A stretch of DNA of 20,000 nt, from NCBI GenBank assembly GCA_012295275.1, contig CM022673.1:10008288-10028287 (forward strand), in the 5' to 3' direction. This stretch comes from Chrysomallon squamiferum. Its lineage: Eukaryota; Mollusca; Gastropoda; Neomphalida; Peltospiridae. Of this stretch, positions 1-11,627 are shown piece after piece (the first letter of the stretch is position 1; every line of letters begins with the position of its first letter). Made by a program: the position numbers and the translations under genes. The notes under the pieces were generated by a model. The model had not been told where the DNA came from. It did no database searches and saw only the letters and a program-made list of their open reading frames with translations.

Positions 1-64
1 GATTATGGATTCAATATTTATTTATTTAAAATATATTTTCGAATACGTTCAAATTACTGTTTCA

Positions 65-85
65 TTTTTTTTTTTTTTTTTTTTT
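65..85 (+). repeat. Poly(T) run
   Basis: 21 consecutive T. The rest of 1-600 is AT-rich sequence in which nothing else was recognised. Confidence 0.95.
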
Positions 86-708
86 CACATCCGTCAGTCT
101 TTTCTAACAATAAATTATGAAAATAAAATAACATGGTTAAGGTTCATGACAATTCATTTTCTCCATATTACTGTGACGTTATTTCGTACATAGACGTATT
201 TTAAAATATAACTAATCAGATTACAATATTAACAAAAGGAAGATGGTAATGTTATTAACAGAATTCTTACAATCAAACTCTTCTAGAACCGATATAATGC
301 TATACTTATGATACATGTAGAAGCTGCTATACAATTCAGTTACTGGTAACATACTTCTAATATTGGCAATACGGCTTTTATAAATTTACAGTTCTCGCGC
401 TTGTTATGTCACCATGATAATCCTTATAAGGTCATCTGTGGCTTCTTATATTGTTACTAACAGCGTTCTTATTATGTTACAAATATCATGTTTATAGTGT
501 TTTAAATAATTGATTAAAGTTACCAGTAATGTATGTATATGATATTGTCAAGTGATTCTATAGCACGGATTCGTTTATTTTTTATCTTTCTTTCATCTTC
601 TTCTTAAAAAAAAAAAGACAGAAAGAAAGAAAAAAAAGAAACGAAAAAGCAATACAAATAAATCAGTACTGAAATTTTAGTTAATTCTATACCGATCACA
701 AAATTAAA

Positions 709-709
<1 letters not shown>

Positions 710-756
<47 letters not shown>

Positions 757-816
757 ATGACTATGATTATGATCATGATTATCATCATCATCATCGTCGT
801 CATCATCATCATCATT
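710..816 (+). repeat. (ATT)n followed by (TCA)n
   Basis: (ATT)n at 710-754 and (ATC)n with GTC variants at about 779-816, with a short degenerate link. An A-rich tract at about 606-645 precedes it. Confidence 0.95.
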
Positions 817-1123
817 TATCAGACATTTTCTTGTATTACTTTGATACACGTATTTGAAAGAATATGTAATATTTTGTTAAAGGCTTAATGATATAGTGCT
901 TACTCTAACGAGTTTGTAATGCAAATTATACGTTCATCAAAACTGGTTAGCAGTAGTAAGTTTATGTAAATAACTTCGTTAATGCTAAAACAGATATAAA
1001 TATATTTGTATAGCATATATCATGGTACGTTTATGTACATAGCGTTGTTAGTGATGTAACATATATAACGGTTTTGTTTTGTACAGCAGGCTTTTGGAAA
1101 TAGCGGGATAGGTTTAATAAGAT

Positions 1124-1179
1124 TTAGCTAATAGAAATAACAGGGAATGATAGGAAGAATTAGCTAATAGAAATAACAG
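1124..1179 (+). repeat. 20-bp direct repeat, 36-bp period
   Basis: TTAGCTAATAGAAATAACAG occurs at 1124-1143 and again, identical, at 1160-1179. Two copies only. Confidence 0.85.
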
Positions 1180-1370
1180 ATCTGGTTGATACGTTTGTTT
1201 ATAGGTATCATTACGGTATTGAATAATACTGGGGTTGATATGACTATTTTATAACGGGGTTATTTTTGTTATTGTAAATGGCTATGCCATTATATATGTA
1301 TATTTAGTTTTCGGTTATATATACATACTGTGCTATTTGTTAGAGTAGAGTAAATATTTTTTCTTCTTCT

Positions 1371-1502
1371 TGTTTTTATTATTATTATTATTATAACTAC
1401 TACTACTATTACTATTGCTGTTCTTCTTTTTCTTCTTATTATTACTGTTAGTGTTGTTGTTGTTATTTATTATTTATTACTGTTTATTATTATTACTATT
1501 AC

Positions 1503-1535
<33 letters not shown>

Positions 1536-1580
1536 CATCATTATTATTATTAGTATTATTATTATCATTATTATTATTAT
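1371..1580 (+). repeat. Imperfect (ATT)n region
   Basis: Interrupted ATT repeats with ACT, GTT and ATC variants; the longest clean run is at about 1502-1534. The stretch 840-1370 upstream contains only the 20-bp direct repeat. Confidence 0.9.
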
Positions 1581-1860
1581 GTTATTAATATTACGACATT
1601 TCTTAGATCAAGAATTTATTAAATCTGTCCAGTGAAGTATGTAAATTTGTATATATGTGTTTTTGTTTTTTTTTTCGTAGTATCAGTTACACTTTTAGAA
1701 ACACTTCGATCTGAAGACAGCACAAACTGTAGACTATTTCTGCACATCCGTCCACTATTTCTTTCGTTCTGTGTAGAGAAAACATTCTCTGTGTATCTGA
1801 ACCGAATAATAAAATATATACTATCTTTGCTGTGTTGTTCTTTATTTTATTACTTGTACT

Positions 1861-1864
1861 GTAC

Positions 1865-1897
<33 letters not shown>

Positions 1898-2018
1898 AAC
1901 TACTACTACCACTACTACTACTACTACTACCATTACTGCTACTACTACTACAACTACTACCACTACTACTACTACTGCTACTGCTACTACCACTACTACT
2001 ACTGCTACTACTACTACT
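1861..2018 (+). repeat. (CTA)n trinucleotide array
   Basis: Nearly uninterrupted ACT/CTA repeat with ACC and GCT variants, about 158 bp. It gives poly-Thr, poly-Tyr and poly-Val frames on both strands, none of which is credible coding. Confidence 0.95.
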
Positions 2019-2053
2019 ATGATTGTTATGCCTAAAAAATACATTCTCGCTCA

Positions 2054-2104
2054 GATATTCATCTCGTTCTATTCTGAAACAAGTAAGAAAAATGAAAAAA
2101 GAAT
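2054..2104 (+). repeat. Short dispersed repeat, copy 1
   Basis: Begins GATATTCATCTCGTTCT, identical over 17 bases to 3252-3268, followed by a similar CTGAAAC(A/C)AGTAA and A-rich tail. The partner copy is at 3252-3303. It may be the 3' end of an A-tailed interspersed element. Confidence 0.6.
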
Positions 2105-2147
2105 CGATTAATAAAATATGTGTTATCTATGCTTCCTTATTGTTTAC

Positions 2148-2690
2148 TTTTACTACTCTTACTACTACAACTACTACTACTACTACTACCACTACCACAA
2201 CTACTATTACTATTACTCCTACAACAAAAACAATAATAATGCAGTTATTATTGTTATTATTGCTAATGCGACAACTACGTCTGCTATTACGACCACTGCT
2301 TCGTCTTCTTCTAATGCTACAGCTACTAGTACTACTCCTACTACTACCACAATTGCTATAACTACTGCCACTACTACTGCGACTACAAATGCTGAAACTG
2401 TTGTTGATAATGCTGCTAATATTACTATCATAGATACCATCTTCATCTTCACTACTATTACTACTACTATTACCACCACCATTATAACGTCTACTACTAC
2501 TACTACCACAAATACTGTTGCTGATAATCATAGTAATGTTACTACTATCTTCATCTTTGTTATCATTACTTTTACTGCCACCGCTACTACTATTGCTGCT
2601 GCTGCTGCTACTACTACTACTTTTAATAATAATAATATTAATAATAACGATGACGATGATGATGACGATGATGAAGATGATGATAAAAAT
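2148..2690 (+). repeat. Degenerate CTA/ATT/GAT trinucleotide domain
   Basis: Clean (CTA)n at about 2153-2215, then a long decayed trinucleotide region (ACT, GCT, ATT variants), then AAT repeats (about 2625-2646) and GAT repeats (about 2648-2685). It keeps three-base periodicity throughout, which explains a 234-codon open frame at 2118-2822 of low-complexity Thr/Ala/Asn/Asp. Confidence 0.85.
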
Positions 2691-2822
2691 ACGAACGCTA
2701 AAGCTATCGCACCACATAACACAGTTTTGCTAAATAACAGAATCCAGTATTTGGACTCTGAAACCAATAATGTACATTCGAAAACGCCAGGAGCCAGAAT
2801 CCATAGATGTGTTTGTCCTTAA

Positions 2823-3361
2823 CGATTCCTTTAATCAAAGACCATAACACCACCAATCCATATCAATATCTCGAGGTTAATTTATGACCTTTTTATTACC
2901 GGCCAAATCTATAAATCTCTGGTTCCAATAATTGGTTCTAAATTCCAAGCATACACAGGGTTTTATAAATATGTCCACGGTATATGTATTGGTTGATTAA
3001 TTCTTTTCAAAAGACGTGATGGAAATGAGTTTTAGTTTAATTGATCTGGACATTTTTTTTTTTTCAGAATAAACATTAGGCTGGAAATGTAAATAAATAT
3101 ATATAATGAATTTTTCTGAACACATTTTAATGTTGATGGTATTTTTTTATATGTGTATTTATTTATTTATTTATTTATATTATGTGATCATATATCTGAT
3201 TCTTCTGTTTTAACGCAGCTTTATTATTCCTAAGACAAAGGCTTTAAGCCTGATATTCATCTCGTTCTTTCTCATCTGAAACCAGTAAAAAAGGAAAAGA
3301 AGAAAAGGAAGAAAAATAACGTAGCAAAAATTACAAGGTTCTAAAAGAAACTGTTTGCATG
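2823..3361. other. AT-rich intergenic sequence
   Basis: Apart from the short dispersed repeat at 3252-3303 and a (TTTA)n stretch at about 3158-3177, nothing recognisable was seen. Confidence 0.6.
3252..3303 (+). repeat. Short dispersed repeat, copy 2
   Basis: Direct-orientation partner of 2054-2104: the same 17-base start, then CTGAAACCAGTAAA and a purine-rich tail. Confidence 0.6.
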
Positions 3362-3377
3362 CATCATCATCATCATC

Positions 3378-3470
<93 letters not shown>
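3362..3470 (+). repeat. (ATC)n joined to (AG)n
   Basis: About six ATC units (3362-3380) directly followed by a perfect 45-unit (AG)n run (3381-3470). Confidence 0.97.
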
Positions 3471-3473
<3 letters not shown>

Positions 3474-3644
3474 ATTTCTATATTCTGCTTGTTTCCATCT
3501 CTCTGTTTTTTGTTTCTCTTATTTCTCTTTAGTGTTATTATTTATTTGACAAATACTATTATGTAAATAAGCCTTTCCGACAAGCTGTATATTTTCTGGT
3601 CAATAAAAATACATTGTGAATAAAATTTATATAATTTTTGCACA

Positions 3645-4325
3645 TCAAACTTCTGAGTTAAATCTTTCGCGTGTCAAGTCAGAAATTCGGACTATCAGTT
3701 GTGTTGTTTTCTTGGTCGTAATTTGAACCGAGTAACTAACATGCATTAAATCAACATCTGAAACCACTGCTCGCTCTCTCGATTCATCAAGACACCAGCT
3801 TCTAATGACTCTCTTTGAAAACAAAACCGAGATGGAAAATAACAATTATTTGATTTACTGTCTTTCCGAACATGAACGAGTGAACGCCGACTTACCGTAT
3901 TTAACCACAAAAACATGTTTTGTGTGTCGTTTGGTATTATAGATAGAGATTCTTGAACTAAGCCGAAAAGATCGAATTATATTTATCATGCGACATGTTG
4001 ATGTAAGTTTGTTATTATTTGTTTTGTAAAAGAGAAAAATATCAGATAAAGATATTCTAGAGCGGATTTCACTAGACCAGTCGTGGACAAATTGTGTCCT
4101 GCGAAAGTTTGTGAATGGCACGCCTATCTTGACGACGAAAGTAAGATCTATTAATAGCGCGGCCCGCATGATGATTAGCGAAGTCCTCCGGAGGCCCGCT
4201 TCGCGAAAAAGATTGCTCATGCCAGCTCCAGAACCTTTATTATTTGTCACCTACGAGATATTTTTGTCATTGCTGTTCACTGTTGTTTTTTTTTGTCGTC
4301 TGTTCACTGATTCTGGCGGGAAGAA
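3645..4325. other. GC-richer segment with open frames on both strands
   Basis: An isolated stretch of more balanced composition with overlapping open frames. On the minus strand a 131-codon frame (3855-4250) contains a consensus donor ACG|GTAAGT at about 3897; on the plus strand a 72-codon frame (4111-4329) begins at an ATG. Neither product resembles a family I recognise. It could be an untranslated first exon, a promoter region or a degraded element. A nested palindrome lies at 4178-4204. Confidence 0.3.
4178..4204. repeat. Nested inverted repeat (GCGAAG / CTTCGC)
   Basis: GCGAAG at 4178-4183 pairs with CTTCGC at 4199-4204 and encloses the perfect palindrome CCTCCGGAGG (4185-4194). It is notable for high GC content in AT-rich surroundings. 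Confidence 0.6.
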
Positions 4326-4663
4326 TTAGAGATTTTCCTCTAATGTGGGATAGAAGTTATTTGCATTTTTATTTTATGTCTCTGTCTTCGTAATCTTGCA
4401 GTAGACGGCAAAGATGTTTGTATGTGTCACAGCAGAATTTTAGGATCTAGTATGTCTATATCATACACATATGCAGAATTTCACTTTATTTTCATTTTTC
4501 TTATTCCCCTGTAAATATCTCTCTTTCTTTCCTTCTCTGCCTATCTATCTATCCATCAATATATCTATCTCTCTATCTGTCTGTTTGTCTGTCGTGTTCA
4601 TTTTTACTCTATCACTGTCTCTCTCTGTCATAATACAAATACTATCCATCTTCCTGAATACAA

Positions 4664-4666
<3 letters not shown>

Positions 4667-4727
<61 letters not shown>
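4667..4727 (+). repeat. (TC)n array
   Basis: About 30 perfect TC units, preceded from about 4510 by degenerate CTAT/CTGT/CTCT pyrimidine repeats. Confidence 0.96.
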
Positions 4728-4730
<3 letters not shown>

Positions 4731-5496
4731 TCTATAATATCTTTTTACATCTCTTTGTCACTGACTGTCTGTCTCTCGAGAAACATTTCTCAAAAACTAT
4801 TTCAAATGTCTCAATCAAATATATTTGCAAAAAAAACCAAAAAAAAAAACAACATTGCATCGGATACTATTAGATCTTAATATCTTCTGGGTCACATATA
4901 AAGATCTTTGCCGCCGCCGCTGCAAGATAAACCTAGACAAACAACACACATACATATTCTGTTTCGTAAAGACAGGTCGATCTCGTTATCGAAGAGGCCT
5001 CAAGCGAATAATTCTTAGAATTGTATTTATTTATTTTATTTTATTTTTTTTTAAATGAAAGGATGTTAATGGTTCACTGGACTTGATTTTATATCAAACA
5101 ATTTGTTTAAACGAGGAAAAAAATTACATTTATCGAATTAGTTGTATGACTATGTTCCCAACCGATTACTGTGTATTTTGCAGAGATGAAAAAAAAAAAA
5201 AAAAAAAGAAAAAAAGAAAAAAAAAAAAAAAAAAAGCATTTTCATTATAATTTAAGATCTGAGAAATTTTTCTTTTTGAACGTTCTGTGAGTCAATTTTC
5301 GTCAGGCAATTTGCAGAGGTTGGTTCTAGGTTTAAAAGCAAACGAAAAATAAAAAAAGAAAAGGAAAGGAAAAAAGAAAAGAATAGTAATAACTGTTTTT
5401 ATAAAAATCGGATTCTTCAAAGATTAGAAATTAAAATAAAAAAAACAAAAAAAAAAAAAAAAAAAAAAAGACCTCTACAAATAAATGTTTATATTG
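4728..5496. other. Intergenic, poly(A)-rich
   Basis: Contains A-rich runs at about 5189-5236 and 5444-5469. A 77-codon frame at 4825-5058 has no recognisable features and is taken as chance. Confidence 0.6.
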
Positions 5497-6016
5497 CAAC
5501 TGTTACCGAAAGCAAATTTTTAATTAACTTTTACGAAAACAAAATTTTTATCTAGTGTTTTGGAAAAGAAATTAAGTTAATAATTAACAATTTTCGAAAA
5601 AAAGAAAAAAATGGAATCCTAAAAAAATCTGTTGTTTTTGTATTATTTTTTTATCAAAACAAATTTGTAATTAACTTTTTAAGAAAGTATATTCAAATTA
5701 AATATTTTTGAAAACAATATTCTCATCAATCATTCTAGATAAAAAAAGATAATAAAAAATTCTAGATAATTGTTTCTGAAAACAAAACAAAAAGGAAAAA
5801 TATTTTTAAAAAAAAGTTCAGTATAATTATTTTCTAAAAATTATTTTCTGAATAACAGTTTTCAAACTGAAATTTCTAATTAAACTTTCTGAAAATCGAT
5901 TTCATACAAATTATATTTTTAAAACATTTTTTTTTTTTTAAATTGTTTTATAAAATAAAATTCGAATTAAATAATTTCTAAACAAAATTTCCGATGAATT
6001 TTTTTCAGAAAATCGA
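5497..6016 (+). repeat. Diverged minisatellite, period about 29 bp
   Basis: Recurrent loose units of the form TGAAAACAAAATTT followed by TAATTAA and TTTTT. Examples start at about 5504 (CCGAAAGCAAATTTTTAATT), 5534, 5655, 5711, 5774, 5849, 5891 and 5980. Units vary in length and sequence, so this is an old, decayed tandem array. It is A+T rich and non-coding. Confidence 0.55.
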
Positions 6017-6346
6017 AGTATTCTGCCGAAATCACAAGGCAAAAATGAACAAGAAGAAAAATGAAGAAATAGACGAAAAGGGAACAAATGAATAATTCCC
6101 ATTTTCGATTCTTATTCCATATGCAAAAACAGTCTTAACTGTTACAGTTTAGCAATAATTCAAGAGATTTAGGAAGAAAAAATATTTTTTATAAAATTTT
6201 AAACTGATATACAGAGTGTGTCACACGTTCTGGGTCACACTGAAATACCAGGAAAAGTGCAGCTGTACCTGAACATTGACATTTATTGCAGTCCACAAAT
6301 GTACGTTTGTATGCGTGCACATGCATCTCACAACTATACACATAGA

Positions 6347-6637
6347 GACATACATTCATCCATACATACGTATATACAAACACACATACATACAGACATA
6401 CATACATACATATGTACGTACGTACGTACACACATACATACATACATACAAACACACATACATGCATACAAACACACACACATACATACATACACACATA
6501 CATACATACATACATACACACACATATGTACATACACACATACGTACATACATACATACATATATATACACACACGTACAAACACACACACATACATACA
6601 TACAAACACACACACATACATACATACATACACAAAC

Positions 6638-6670
<33 letters not shown>

Positions 6671-6738
6671 TACATACATACATACATACACACACACACG
6701 CACACATACATACATACATACATATATAAATACATACA
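6347..6738 (+). repeat. Imperfect (TACA)n array
   Basis: About 390 bp of TACA/CACA/TATG tetranucleotide repeats with internal variants (TACG runs at about 6414-6429 and CA-rich blocks). Open frames exist in several frames on both strands because the repeat lacks stop codons; they are not genes. Confidence 0.9.
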
Positions 6739-7273
6739 TTCACATAAGGTTGTTTTGATGGCCGAAGAGTAACGTTCTCCTGCGCCAGTGCGTTCCCGAA
6801 CATTGTCTATGTGCAGAGACTATTCAGACGTACACGAAACAGATAATATTCAAATCCTAAAATACATACAAATATACGTACATACATATTACAGACTACA
6901 ACCATCGATCCAGACACAAACACACACAGACAGACATACAAACGCACACATAATCTTAGGACAGCCTACAAAACGGTGAAATGATAAAATAATGCTTAAA
7001 ATAATGGTTCCTGTATATCTTTATCAGGTCGTTCTGACTTGACCGCATACTCCCATTTGTTTCCTAGTAACGTAACTGTGATACTATTAAGACAAATCAC
7101 TTTCTAATTTTGTCAAACGATTTATCAGATGAGAATCCATCATTGATGTTGATTTTATGGACTTTTGCAGGATTTTTTATTTTTTTTTTATTTTTTTTTT
7201 TAAACCTGTTATTGTTGACGTTGTTATATTTTGGTTTTCTTTGATTGTTGGCGCAGATGGTATACTTTTTATT
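6739..7273. other. Intergenic, no gene seen
   Basis: AT-rich sequence with a CA-rich patch at about 6915-6950 and T runs at about 7173-7201. Nothing else was recognised. Confidence 0.6.
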
Positions 7274-7551
7274 GCTATTATTATTATTATTATTATTGCT
7301 ATTATTATTATTTGTAACTGTTGTTGTCGTCTATGGAATTATAGCATATCTTATCATATATTTAGAATGCTGTTTCCTTTTTTAGTTTCACATTTAATAT
7401 CTTTTCTCGTGAAATATTGTGAATTTTAGAAACAAAAATTCTTTCTTTCTTTCTTTAGTACTGTTGTTGTTCCTGCTGCTTTTATCGTTGTCGTCGTTAT
7501 TATTGTTACTGGTGAATATCCTGTCTTTGTGATCATCATCATCATCATCTA

Positions 7552-7596
<45 letters not shown>

Positions 7597-7597
7597 C
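7274..7597 (+). repeat. ATT/TTTC/ATC repeat cluster
   Basis: (ATT)n at about 7274-7312, (TTTC)n at about 7440-7457, (ATC)n at about 7532-7549 and (ATT)n at about 7552-7596. Confidence 0.9.
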
Positions 7598-7683
7598 AAA
7601 GTTTTTTGTTTTTATCTTTTTCTAAAATTACTGAGTAATATTCCTAAGTTGTCTTTAGTAGGTGTTTTATTTTCTTGTGTATG

Positions 7684-7702
7684 TTTGATTAGATTAATCA
7701 AA
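7684..7702. repeat. Perfect 8-bp inverted repeat
   Basis: TTTGATTA, three bases, TAATCAAA. It could form a short hairpin or be a homeodomain-type dimer site; it may also be chance in AT-rich DNA. Confidence 0.4.
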
Positions 7703-7731
7703 TCTGATTATTTATTATTGACTTAGGTGGA

Positions 7732-7813
7732 ACGTAAATACGAAATTGTGAACCGTTAATTCAATAGAAACAGGCTTCAGTGCGGCTGTACCGGAAGCAC
7801 GACGTAAATACGA
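7732..7813 (+). repeat. 12-bp direct repeat ACGTAAATACGA
   Basis: Exact copies at 7732-7743 and 7802-7813, each followed by a similar sequence ending TGTGA. Spacing is 70 bases. Confidence 0.6.
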
Positions 7814-7919
7814 TGACTGTGACAAAAATAGATTTTCAGAGACACTCAACTTTCGCGTATAAAAATGAAATAAAAAGTTAAAAATTGAATGTGTACAAGA
7901 AACCTGGGAAGAAGTGTGT

Positions 7920-8340
7920 AGCGGATTCTTAAGTTTTTATTATTATTTTATATCATTTTATTTATTAGTATTTATTTACTTTTTAAATTATTTTTTAGTT
8001 TATATTCTTGTTGTTGTTATTTTGTTGTTGAACTTCTTTTTCTTCTTCTTCTTCTTGTTCTTGTTCTTCTTCTTCTTCTTGTTCTTATTATTATTATTAT
8101 TATTAAATGTTTAACCAGTTTTGTTCTTAATAAAGAGATTTATTTTATTTGCTTTATTTAACTATATATTAAAAATAATGTTTAATATCTTTAAACTAAT
8201 GACATAATACTAGCAACAGTAGTAATAGTAGTAGTAGTAGCAGTAGTAGCTGCAGCAGTAGTAGTAGTAATAGTAGCTATAGCAACAATGGTACCACTGG
8301 TAGTTGTAGTAGTGGTTGTAATAGTAGTAGTAGTAGTAAT
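7920..8340 (+). repeat. TTC/TTA and (AGT)n repeats
   Basis: T-rich sequence with TTC/GTTC repeats (about 8035-8084) and (ATT)n (about 8085-8105), then an imperfect (AGT)n region at about 8213-8340 with AGC and AAT variants. Confidence 0.85.
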
Positions 8341-8677
8341 ACATTTTATAGTATTATATTGCAGAGCGGGTTTATTACAATCAATATTCAGAGATTAAAT
8401 AAACACTTGATCGTAGGAACAAACCTCCTCAATGCATTCACTCGTTTTTTTCCCCAGTCCACCCACTGTCTCATATCTGGTGATTCAAAGCCATCGCGCA
8501 TGTTAATGCTTTATTATCTGTAAGCTTGCATATAGCAAAAGGACCACTAGCATTCAGTATCTTTCATCTGTCGTGCTTTTAAGGCCAGCATCTGATATCT
8601 GTAATTTTAAAAAGCTCTGAAGAAAAATCCGTTTGTTTGTTATCGCTTTGTGCGCCAGACATTACCCTTGATTATCA

Positions 8678-8877
8678 TTTGCGTCACGGCTGATCCCAGC
8701 GAGCTCTATTATAAATCACTCGCAGTCTATCAGTATTCAGTTGAAAGCCAACACCAGAACCGATAATTAATATGGCGGTCGTGATGTAATCATTCAATTT
8801 GAAGTCTTCTTCGTTAGAGCCGGAAGGTGAAAGAGAGTCGAAAACAAACTGGGATTCGATCCTGAACTATGAAAGTG
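8678..8877 (+). promoter_or_regulatory. Candidate core promoter and first exon
   Basis: A GC-richer segment with promoter elements in order: TTGCGTCA (8679-8686, CRE/C-EBP-ATF-like), TATAAAT at 8710-8716, initiator-like TCAGTT with its A at 8739 (29 bases past the TATA T), and AATATGGCGG around 8769-8778 (YY1-like start-site motif). A five-codon upstream ORF spans 8772-8789. The segment ends in ATG AAA GTG|GTAAGA, a strong donor at 8877/8878. No downstream exon was found on the plus strand, so the transcript could be non-coding, or the site fortuitous. Confidence 0.35.
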
Positions 8878-8891
8878 GTAAGAATTTGCAT

Positions 8892-8893
<2 letters not shown>

Positions 8894-8966
<73 letters not shown>
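8894..8966 (+). repeat. (GT)n array
   Basis: About 36 perfect GT units, starting 16 bases after the candidate splice donor at 8877. Confidence 0.97.
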
Positions 8967-8967
<1 letters not shown>

Positions 8968-9038
8968 AATATTTTTCAAGTCTGTGGTTGAACTATCTTC
9001 TTGTACTCTCTATACATTGATCTTTCTCACCTTTTTAA

Positions 9039-9080
9039 TTTTCTCTAACATTTTCTCTAACATTTTCTCTAACATTTTCT
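9039..9080 (+). repeat. 12-bp tandem repeat, 3.5 copies
   Basis: The unit TTTTCTCTAACA is repeated perfectly from 9039 to 9080, just before dispersed repeat copy A. Confidence 0.9.
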
Positions 9081-9085
9081 TTACG

Positions 9086-10308
<1,223 letters not shown>

Positions 10309-10338
<30 letters not shown>
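10309..10338 (+). repeat. Poly(A) run
   Basis: 30 consecutive A. It could be the tail of a retroposed element; no target-site duplication was identified. Confidence 0.95.
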
Positions 10339-10341
<3 letters not shown>

Positions 10342-11621
10342 TCGACTATGCAATAATGAAAGACAAATTTTGTTTAAGGATGTTATAGGGAGACAGAGGA
10401 GGAAGAAAATGAGAAATATAGATACAAAGAGACTCAGAAAGAGACAGACAGACAAACAGACACTGAGGGAGACAGACAGAGATAGAAAGAGAGAATAATC
10501 TATTTCATTTTGAAAAAAACAAATTTAAACATCCTTTTTCTGAACACATTAGTAATCTTGTGAATGCCGTACTACTGGGACTTTTTACAATTTGTTTTTA
10601 CTTTGAAGTGAGTTTATCTTCTTTACATAGAACACCAGACGATATTTCGCAAAGATTCCCATCTATAAAAAAAAAAAATGTTTAATGTCTTTGAGATTCA
10701 CTGGGCAGATTTCGTTGCGCAGTAATGAAATTTTCAGTTCTGAACTCTTCGCAGTTTAGAAAACGAGGCGCCACGTTTAGTTCCGATAAAGACCAATCTT
10801 CACTGAGCACAGAACTTGAAGCTTATCAAATTTACGTGTCCGTCTTTTATCCACTCCAAGTAACCCAGTTCCTAGGACTAGGACAATAGAACCAGTTCCA
10901 TTATCTCAAAACGTTCAAGCGTAATGATAGTAACGGCAGCTCTTTTCATTATGGTTTAGGTGTACTTTTGGTAACGGTGGCTTTTGGACAATAAGTTTGG
11001 ATGGTAGATGAAAACAGTTATAGGGCTGGTCATTTTGTGTAATGAATTATTCTAGAAATAAATCTGATTTTAGAATGGAAACAAGATGATGCATTTGTTG
11101 GTTATATCTGTGGTGAAACACGTTGTTGTGGAATATGACTAAATGTAGTAAAGAGTTAAAAATGAATAGACTTTATTTAACATACAACTCGTGTATGTTA
11201 CGGATCATAAACTGACAGGTTGAGTGAATAAATTAAAGAATGGATGAATTAATGGATATATAAAATAATAATATTGTTATTGTTTTGTTGTCGTTTTTGA
11301 ACGTTATACTACTAATCAGATTACTGAAATATTTTTATCCCACTGATAAAAATAAAAATTATAAAGTTTTCAAAGACAAATATATTTCTGTTTAGTTCAT
11401 ACTATTGTTATTAGATATTTTTTTTTTCTGCATTTCTAATTGTTTGTGAAAGATGATAATGAAAGGTTTATAATGGATCGTTTATTTTATTTGACGAGCA
11501 AATAAGCTTTTTCTTTATCAAAAATAAAACACAGGAAATATTTGAAAATGTTTATTAAAAATAAATGATTATCTTATTCCTTTTTTAAATAATATCTCTA
11601 AAAAACTTTTTAAAAGATTGC
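10339..11621. other. Intergenic, no gene seen
   Basis: Begins with a GACA/GAGA-rich patch (about 10387-10496), then AT-rich sequence with a somewhat more balanced stretch at about 10690-11000. No coding pattern was recognised on either strand. Confidence 0.55.
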
Positions 11622-11627
11622 TTTATT
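11622..11627 (-). promoter_or_regulatory. Possible polyadenylation signal
   Basis: AATAAA on the minus strand, the first such hexamer downstream of the stop at 12298, about 670 nt into the putative 3' UTR. Another lies at 11551-11556. Such hexamers arise often by chance in sequence this AT-rich. Confidence 0.25.

Noticed and set aside
2118-2822. 234-codon plus-strand open frame (Thr/Ala/Asn/Asp rich)
   Set aside because: It is a translation of decayed CTA/GCT/GAT trinucleotide repeats, which lack stop codons; the opposite strand is equally open.
3381-3470. Simple repeat arrays as CRISPR-like structures
   Set aside because: They are pure microsatellites with no spacers, and the genome is eukaryotic.
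6189-6803. Long overlapping open frames on both strands over the TACA array
   Set aside because: Cys/Tyr/Met/Val and His/Thr/Tyr/Ile repeats result from a stop-free tetranucleotide array.
8851-8862. GATTCGATCC resembling a tRNA/SINE B box
   Set aside because: No matching A box at the right distance and no tRNA fold was found upstream.
8799-8890. Coding exon reading SSSLEPEGERES before the donor at 8877
   Set aside because: It has no ATG in that frame and only a weak acceptor; the segment is better explained as a possible untranslated first exon.
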